Shown piece after piece: positions 57,829 through 64,000 of a stretch of DNA of 64,000 nt (its first letter is position 1; each line of letters starts with the position of its first letter). Source of the DNA: Lepus europaeus. Taxonomy: Eukaryota; Chordata; Mammalia; Lagomorpha; Leporidae. The notes below the pieces were generated by a model. It made no database searches. It was not told the DNA's origin and saw only the letters and a program-made list of their open reading frames with translations. The position numbers and the translations under genes are program-made. The DNA lies in NCBI RefSeq assembly GCF_033115175.1, contig NC_084829.1, positions 134,326,996 through 134,390,995 on the forward strand. The letters run 5' to 3'.

Positions 57829-58130
57829 GGGTGCCAGCACTGGGATGTAGCGGGTAGAGACACCACCTGCAGTGCCGGCATCCCACATGGGCGCCAGTTA
57901 AGTCCATCTGCTCCACTTCCTATCCAGCTCTCTGCTGTGGCCTGGGAAAGCAGTAGAAGATGGCCCAAGTCCTTGAGTCCCTGCACCCACATGGGAGACC
58001 TGGAGGGAGTCTCCTGGCTTTAGATTGGCACAGCTTCGGCCGTTGCAGCCAACTGGAGAGTGAACCAGAGGATGGAAGACCTTTCTGCCTCTCCTCTCTT
58101 CTAACTCTGACTTTCAAATAAATTTAAAAA
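57829..58130 (+). mobile_element. CSINE
   Basis: GGGTGCCAGCACTGGGATGT head and TTTCAAATAAATTTAAAAAA tail. AATTCTG on both sides is a short TSD core. Confidence 0.9.
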
Positions 58131-59040
58131 AAAAAAAAAAAATTCTGAAGAACTGAAGAGTGGGAGCAGGGAAGGTACCTGGAGGGAATTTGAAGTCCAG
58201 CAAAGCGGTTGGTTTTGTTTGTGATGGGAAATGCTGTTGCTGCGTGTGCAACTGTAATCCCATAGAAGTGGGTGCTGTTGGTGCCCTGGAGGATGAGGTG
58301 TGAGGTCACAGGAGATGGTATAGATGTGACGCAATTGCTTGGAAAAGCCGGCAGGACGGCTCACCAGGGAAGGAGGGAGATTGCAGGGTATTTCTAGACA
58401 TCTGCCTGAGATTTGCGTTCTTCAGTTTTAAACAAGCCTGGTCAACACAGTTGTGTGTGCCTCAGCTCGTTTAGCTAGCTCCTCGGAGGGAGGGATAAAA
58501 GAAGAGTTTTAATCAGAGTTTAAGTTTGCCTACATGCTGCAGAGAGAGAGAGAAAAGGAGAAGCACGTGTGCTAAGGCTGACCTTGGAGTTGGACATGGA
58601 ATTAAGCAGGGAAGGAAAGGAAGCGACAACTGGGCACTGGAGGAGCCTGAAGCCGACATCTTCACGTCATGCTCCAGCCTCTTCAGTCATCTGTGTGCTG
58701 TCCACTGTGGTCACTTCCTCCTCTGTAGCTGGCCACGCCAGCCCCACCATCTGGGAACATTTTCTTGCCTTCAGTGATCCCTGTTCTGACTTCCCTCTGG
58801 CTTCACTGTTGGCTCCTTTTCAGGCGGTCTTGGTATTCCATCTCCTCCGCTGAACTTGAAATGTTGGCATAATCTAGGGCTTGGCCTTGCGCCCCATCCC
58901 TTTCTCTGTCTGCTCTAAGTGATCTCATAATACCCGTGTGGGTTTAAATAGGGTGACAGGGAAAGTATGAAGGCAGTAGAACAGACTGGTGGGTGTGCAG
59001 GGAAACATACTTCTAGATGGAAAAGACAGGTGGAAAGACC
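58130..59040. other. Unassigned sequence
   Basis: Mixed-composition DNA. Two overlapping open frames of 83-94 codons near 58526-58853 have no recognisable domain and no supporting splice or start context. Part may be diverged L2. Confidence 0.35.
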
Positions 59041-59377
59041 CTGACTCTTCAGCATATCTGCTATGGTTGGGATGTGGCAAGAAGGCCAGTGTGGCTGTGA
59101 CGGTAAAACCGGAAAGTAATAGGAAGTGTATGGCTTAAGGCTATCACAACACTTTTACTCTGGATGGAGAGCCACCAGATGATTAGAGCAAAGGAATGGC
59201 GAGGTCACATTTACAAGACTACTCTGGCTGCTGCACAGAGTATACACTAGAGGAGGAGAAGGGAGGAAACAGGCACCAGACAGGTTGGTACCAGTGATAC
59301 AGGAGAAATCATTCATGGCAGTGAAGCAGTGCCATGAAGTGTAGCAGCGAAGGTGGTCAGGCTCGGATAGGTATTTT

Positions 59378-59718
59378 TTTTTTTTTTTTTTTTGACAGGC
59401 AGAGTGGACAGTGAGAGAGAGAGACAGAGAGAAAGGTCTTCCTTTGCCGTTGGTTCACCCTCTAATGGCCGCCGCGGTAGCGCGCTGCGGCCGGCGCACC
59501 ACGCTTTTCCGATGGCAGGAGCCAGGTGCTTATTCTGGTCTCCCATGGGGTGCAGGGCCCAAACACTTGGGCCATCCTCCACTGCACTCCCTGGCCACAG
59601 CAGAGAGCTGGCCTGGAAGAGGGGCAACCGGGACAGGATCGGTGCCCCGACCGGGACTAGAACCCGGTGTGCCGGCGCCGCAAGGCGGAGGATTAGCCTG
59701 TTGAGCCACGGCGCCGGC
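59378..59718 (-). mobile_element. Young CSINE in L2
   Basis: TTTGACAGGCAGAGTGGACA tail side and GCCACGGCGCCGGCC head. Exact 16-bp TSD CTCGGATAGGTATTTT at 59362-59377 and 59719-59734. Confidence 0.96.
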
Positions 59719-60479
59719 CTCGGATAGGTATTTTGAACTAAGAACCCACACAACTTCCAGATAACTCAAATACGAGGTGTCAGAGCAGATCAGGGAAGAC
59801 TCAAAGGCAAGGTTTATGGCCATGGCAAGTAAAAGGACAATATTGACACCAACTGTGACAGGTGAAACAGTAGAATAGGTTTGGGAACATCACTGTTCAA
59901 TTTAGGACATGCCAACCTTGAAATATCTGTTCGACATTGAAACGTGTAAGCAATTAAATGTAGGAAAGTCTCAAATTGAGGAGAGAGATCTAAGCTAGAG
60001 ATGTAAGTTTCAGAGTCGCTGGCATGCAGGTACACAAAAGCCATGACGTTGCTCCAGGAGCCAGTGAGGGTGACAGAGAAGCGATCAGAGGCACATCAAT
60101 TTCCAAATAATAGAGTAGGTTAAAAGAGTAAGATGGAATTAGCTGGTGGGACTAGCTTAAGAGGAGAGGCTGGTAAGGTAGGAGATAGCCAGGAAGCAAG
60201 ACTCCTAGAAAGCAGTGAAGCAAGTACTTTAGGAATGCTGGGTTCAGTGTAGTGAGGGATGAATTGGCCACTGGGCTTAACAATGTGAGGTGACCCAGAT
60301 GTTAGCAATTTCAGGAGGTGGTGGCCCGAGGTTCATGAGAGAAGAGGGACAGTGAAGCTGATGACAGTGAGTAGAGACAATTCTTCCAGAAGGACTTGGC
60401 TGTCAACTCCAGAAGAACAACAGGGCAAGAAGTGGAGTGAAAAATGGCACCAAAAGAGCTTAAAAAAAAAAAAAAAAAG

Positions 60480-60735
60480 AGGGGCCAGAGTTGTGGCATA
60501 GCAAGTAAAGCTGCCGCCTGCAGTGCTGGCATCTCATATGGGTGCTGGTTTGGGTCCCGGCTGTTCTACTTCCAATCCAGCTCTGCTGTGGCGAGGGAAA
60601 GCAGTAGAAGATGGCCCAAGTCGTTGGGCCCCTGCACCCACATGGGAGACCTGAAAGAAGCTCCAGGCTCCTGGCTTCAGATTGGCACAGCTCTGGCCAT
60701 TGTGGCCATTTGGGGAGTGAACCAGCAGATCAAGG

Positions 60736-60775
<40 letters not shown>

Positions 60776-60850
60776 CTCTCTCTCTGCCTCTCCTCCTTTC
60801 TGTGTGTAACTCTGCCTTTCAAATAAATAAATAAATCTTTAAAAAATAAG
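60480..60850 (+). mobile_element. CSINE with expanded (CT)n, in L2
   Basis: GAGGGGCCAGAGTTGTGGCA head. A CT run of about 17 units lies at 60738-60771, then CTTTCAAATAAATAAATAAA. Preceded by an A-run at 60461-60478. Confidence 0.92.
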
Positions 60851-61339
60851 GTTAAGCAAACAATCTTAAAAAAAGAGAGAGAGAGATGGGGAAAGAATCA
60901 TTGCAGGGTTTTGTGCTGATAAATAGAGGTAAAAATACAGATAATGCAATTGTGAGAAGGGAAGATTGTTGGAGCGCGTGCTGGAGATGGGAGAGGGCAC
61001 AAAGGCGTTGGAATGGCTGAGGCAATATGTAGAACCTGGGGGAGGTTAGTGAATTTGGATGCAAACTCTGCTGTGTGGGTTGATATGGAAGGTGATGGAA
61101 GGTCACTGCTCTTTGTGTACACTTTCTCAGTGAAGTCAAAGCAAGACCATCAATAGGGAATAAGGAGGTGATCCTTCTGGAGAGAGAAGGGGGTCTTGAG
61201 CTGTCTTAAGGGAGGGGCAGAGTTAGTGGGCCAGGGTCTTGATGATTGCCAGGCAGCATTGAGGGTCACGAGGTCAGTGACCATGATGGAAAATAAGACC
61301 AAGTGACTGCAGGGCTACTAGGACATTCCATAAAATATA

Positions 61340-61625
61340 GGTCCCATCATTACCATAGCCCTACTTAAAGTACTTGAGTAGCTTCAAGTTGCATTGAGAA
61401 TGAAACCCGAACTCCTCAGGCTGCAAAGCCCTACTGTCTAGTCTCTACCTGCTTTCCAACTTACTCTCAAAGACTACCCCTTCCGGAACTTTTCTGTTCC
61501 TGGAACAGTTAAGTGTGCTTCCAAGTTAGCCTTGCACTCACTGTTCTGTCTGCCTCAATTCTTTTCCTCCTATCTTCTCAGATTTTATCTTAAATATTGT
61601 CTCTCTAAATAACCTCAGGTCTCCC
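61340..61625 (+). repeat. L2 fossil
   Basis: TTGAGAATGAAACCCGAACT, CCTCAGGCTGCAAAGCCCTA, CTCTACCTGCTTTCCAACTT and TGTTCCTGGAAC-like text match the L2 3' region. Confidence 0.7.
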
Positions 61626-61634
61626 AATCCATAG

Positions 61635-61875
61635 TAGCACCCAGTGCCTAAGATGCTGGTGTTCCATGTCGGAGTGCTTGGGTTCAGCCCCAGCTCTGTC
61701 ACCTGACTCCCACTTCCTGCTAACGCAGACCCTCGAAGGCAGCAGGGAATGGCTCAATTAAAAAGGTGCCTGTCATCCATGTCGAAGGCCTAGATTGAGT
61801 TTCTTCCTCCTTGTTTCAGCCTTGCCTGGTGCAATTGTCTCTGTTTCTTTCTCTCTCTCAAATAAATATTTAAAA
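61635..61875 (+). mobile_element. Old CSINE subfamily copy
   Basis: CCCAGTGCCTAAGATGCTGG, GGGTTCAGCCCCAGCTCTGT, GGCCTAGATTGAGTTTCTTC and a CTCTCAAATAAATATTTAAA tail. Truncated head. Confidence 0.78.
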
Positions 61876-63632
61876 AGAAAAAAGAGTAGTCCCCCAGTCA
61901 ATATCCAACAAGAATGTCTTAATTCTCATGGTGATTTTTCTCAATGATACTATTGTAACATCTAGCTCAGTGCCTGGTGCATCATGAATGTTCGATAATT
62001 TATAATAAAATAAACTTGAATAAAGGAAGGAATGGCCACATCAAATTAACTGCTAAAAGTGGGGAATAACTAAACTCCAGAGCTGAAATATTTACATGAA
62101 AAATTGACTTGTTTGTATTCTCTGTTTCCACTTCAACTGGGGGAAAGAGCAAATAAAATCACAGCTGAAATAGCAAATAGAGTGAGCATCTCATTTCAAG
62201 TTTGTAGCTGGCAGGGCAGAAGTTCAAAGTCAAGTCTTTTCAAGTTACATTGCTGCCGAAATCTTTTCTGACCTCTCAGCTGAATCACTGTTTATTTTAT
62301 AAGAAACCTAACATCCTTAGAAGAATGTTTTCTCAGCTTTGTAGAAATAGGGGTAAAAGAATTCATCTCCAAATAAGAGAAAGGCAAATGCTAAGCAATG
62401 TATAGAACCAAACTTGAAGTTAACCTGATACTATAAAGTTTCCTTGCTTAGGCCTTGGAAAAAACTCGTTGGGATTTATGGATCAGTACTGTTTCCGTGG
62501 TAGCACAAGTTGACTCATGGTTATATTCACTTCTAAATTCCTAAAAAAAATGCCTTAATTCAGTAGTGCCCTTCCTCAGTCTTCAAGTTCACTTCTGCTT
62601 CTATGCACCAGCAATTTCCATGGAGTTTCCATGACCTCACATTTCCTTAGCTGATTTGATAACTTGTCAGTATCACATTTGTTGTATTTGTTTATTTTTT
62701 GGTTTGTGAGACTTCTCTCCAGGGAGCCTTATTTAACATATATGCTTGATATATTTTTGGTCAATTTATATAATGAGTCTGCTTACATTTGCATTTTAAA
62801 AGTCCTTGCCAACCTGCTTCTTCAAGCCAGGAAAAGCCACAGGTTCTCCAGTATTGCATTAATGGGAGTTCACCGAGATTCTAAAATTCTGCCCTCTGCA
62901 TTGATCACCACAATGCACGCCTAGGTACTGCTGCTATAAATGAGTTTAAATGCAGAGTTGTTTTTCCTGCTTGTTTTTCATCATTCTCTGCACCAATGCC
63001 ATTATCTACACAATTTTTTTTCTTCACCATCAACTTTGCAGGGCTCATGTAGCCTGTTTAGGGGTGGGCAGTACATTTGGGGTTTTGGTCCTCTCTTAAT
63101 TTGTAGTTTGTAACTTTCTTGGAGAGTGTCTGGATTTAAGTTTGAGTAATCGCATGACTCAAAACTAACAGAAATGTGATTCTTTCAAAAACATTTCATC
63201 AGTCACAAATTTAGTAATTTAGGCAGATTCTTTTCCTGCCCAAATTCTAATTAATAAGGTTTGTTGAGTTTTAGATTTCCAAATCATGTTCTTAAGGAAT
63301 GGCTTATTCTGGAACCCTGCTGGATAGAAAGATTCTATTTCCTTAAGTTCTGCCTTCAGATTTTCATTTGGTTTGCAATTGATAATGTTCTAACAACCCC
63401 ATATAAAAAGTAAATCTGAAAGGTTTAAAATCTTAACTCCTACAAAACATTCTGCTTGCAAGTGGACTTTTTTAAAGACTACAACAGTGACTGATAGTTA
63501 AATAGGTCCTTTGCTTGGTTCATCAAGAAACTGTAGTAAGTCATTCAGGTAGGTATGCCATACTGCTGTCTCCTTTCCTCAGTTGTTGAGTTGGCATTGT
63601 TCACAGGAATTTAAACAAAGATTTATTTTAAA
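61876..63632. other. No recognisable gene
   Basis: AT-rich sequence. A MIR-like end occurs near 61965-62005 (CAGTGCCTGGTGCATCATGA). The longest frame (62664-62924, 86 codons) has no domain I know. Nothing else identified. Confidence 0.4.
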
Positions 63633-63643
63633 GTACCTGGTTG

Positions 63644-63989
63644 CAGGGCCAGCAATGTGGCTTAGTAGGCTAAGCCTCCTCCTGCGACACCAGCATCCCC
63701 TATGGGCACTGGTTTGTGTGCTGGCTGCTCCACTTCCAATCCAGCTCTCTGCTGGTGACCTTGGAAAGCAGTGGGAAATGGTCTAAGTGCTTGGGACCCT
63801 GCACCCATGTGGGAGACCTGAAAGGACCTCCTGGCTCCTGGCTTTGGATCAGCCCATCTCTGGCCATTGTGGTCATTTGGGGAGTGAACCAGCAGATGGA
63901 AGACCTTTCTCTGTGTCTCTGCCTTTCTCTGTCTGTAACTCTACCTCTCAAATAAATAAATGAATCTCTTTAAAAAAAAAAAAAAAAAA
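63644..63989 (+). mobile_element. CSINE at the window edge
   Basis: GCAGGGCCAGCAATGTGGCT head and CTCAAATAAATAAATGAATC tail with poly(A). TSD AGTACCTGGTT (63633-63643) against AGGACTTGGTT (63990-64000), which ends exactly at the window end. Confidence 0.92.
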
Positions 63990-64000
63990 AGGACTTGGTT

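Larger units (their letters stand above)
59040..61300 (-). repeat. Long L2 LINE fossil, interrupted by two SINEs
   Basis: Blocks follow the L2 ORF2 complement in order: GAAGGCCAGTGTGGCTGTGA, ACTACTCTGGCTGCTGCACA, GGACATGCCAACCTTGAAAT, GAGATCTAAGCTAGAGATGT, GAGTCGCTGGCATGCAGGT, AGAGACAATTCTTCCAGAAG and GTTTTGTGCTGATAAATAGA. Excluding the SINEs it spans about 1.5 kb, long for an L2 fossil. No open frame survives. Confidence 0.7.

Noticed and set aside
4000-64000. CRISPR-like regularly spaced repeats
   Set aside because: The recurring sequences are dispersed SINEs of about 300 bp in both orientations with irregular spacing. There is no array.

Overview
This window is mammalian nuclear DNA from a lagomorph, most likely rabbit. 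The evidence is about 44 copies of the lagomorph tRNA-derived SINE (C repeat / CSINE family), roughly 13 kb in total. Many have short tandem tails and clear target-site duplications (TSDs). There are also rabbit-type L1 3' ends. I see no bacterial, phage or CRISPR features.

The one intact protein-coding gene is TBPL1 (TBP-like factor, TLF/TRF2) on the + strand. A CpG island at about 15.8-17.35 kb holds the likely promoter and a non-coding first exon, whose candidate splice donor follows 17165. A first intron of about 28 kb leads to six coding exons between 45646 and 52593. They join with consistent phases into a 186-residue protein, the length of human TBPL1. A polyadenylation signal lies at 53018. 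Nothing obvious is broken.

Upstream (1-15.5 kb) is a repeat-rich flank. It contains a minus-strand L1 3' end; a MaLR-type LTR that appears split into halves about 6.6 kb apart; between the halves a degenerate L1 carrying nested SINEs and a processed ARF1 pseudogene with almost the whole ARF1 3'UTR; and ERVL-like pol remnants on the minus strand. Intron 1 holds SINEs, an old mariner-type DNA transposon with its own SINE insertions, L2 and MIR fossils, a degenerate L1 ORF2 scrap and a 35-nt 5' fragment of U2 snRNA. Downstream (53-64 kb) is a low-repeat stretch, then a long minus-strand L2 fossil with SINE insertions, then largely unannotated sequence.

I did not find a convincing new biological system. 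The most interesting observations are structural: SINE pairs sharing triplicated target sites, a SINE that seems to have carried 3' flanking sequence with its own polyadenylation signal, a U2 fragment flanked by direct repeats, a possible upstream ORF in TBPL1 exon 1, and an exon-4 junction that rebuilds a 5' splice site. Family assignments come from sequence recognition by eye. Repeat boundaries are good to a few bases where a TSD is quoted and to tens of bases otherwise.
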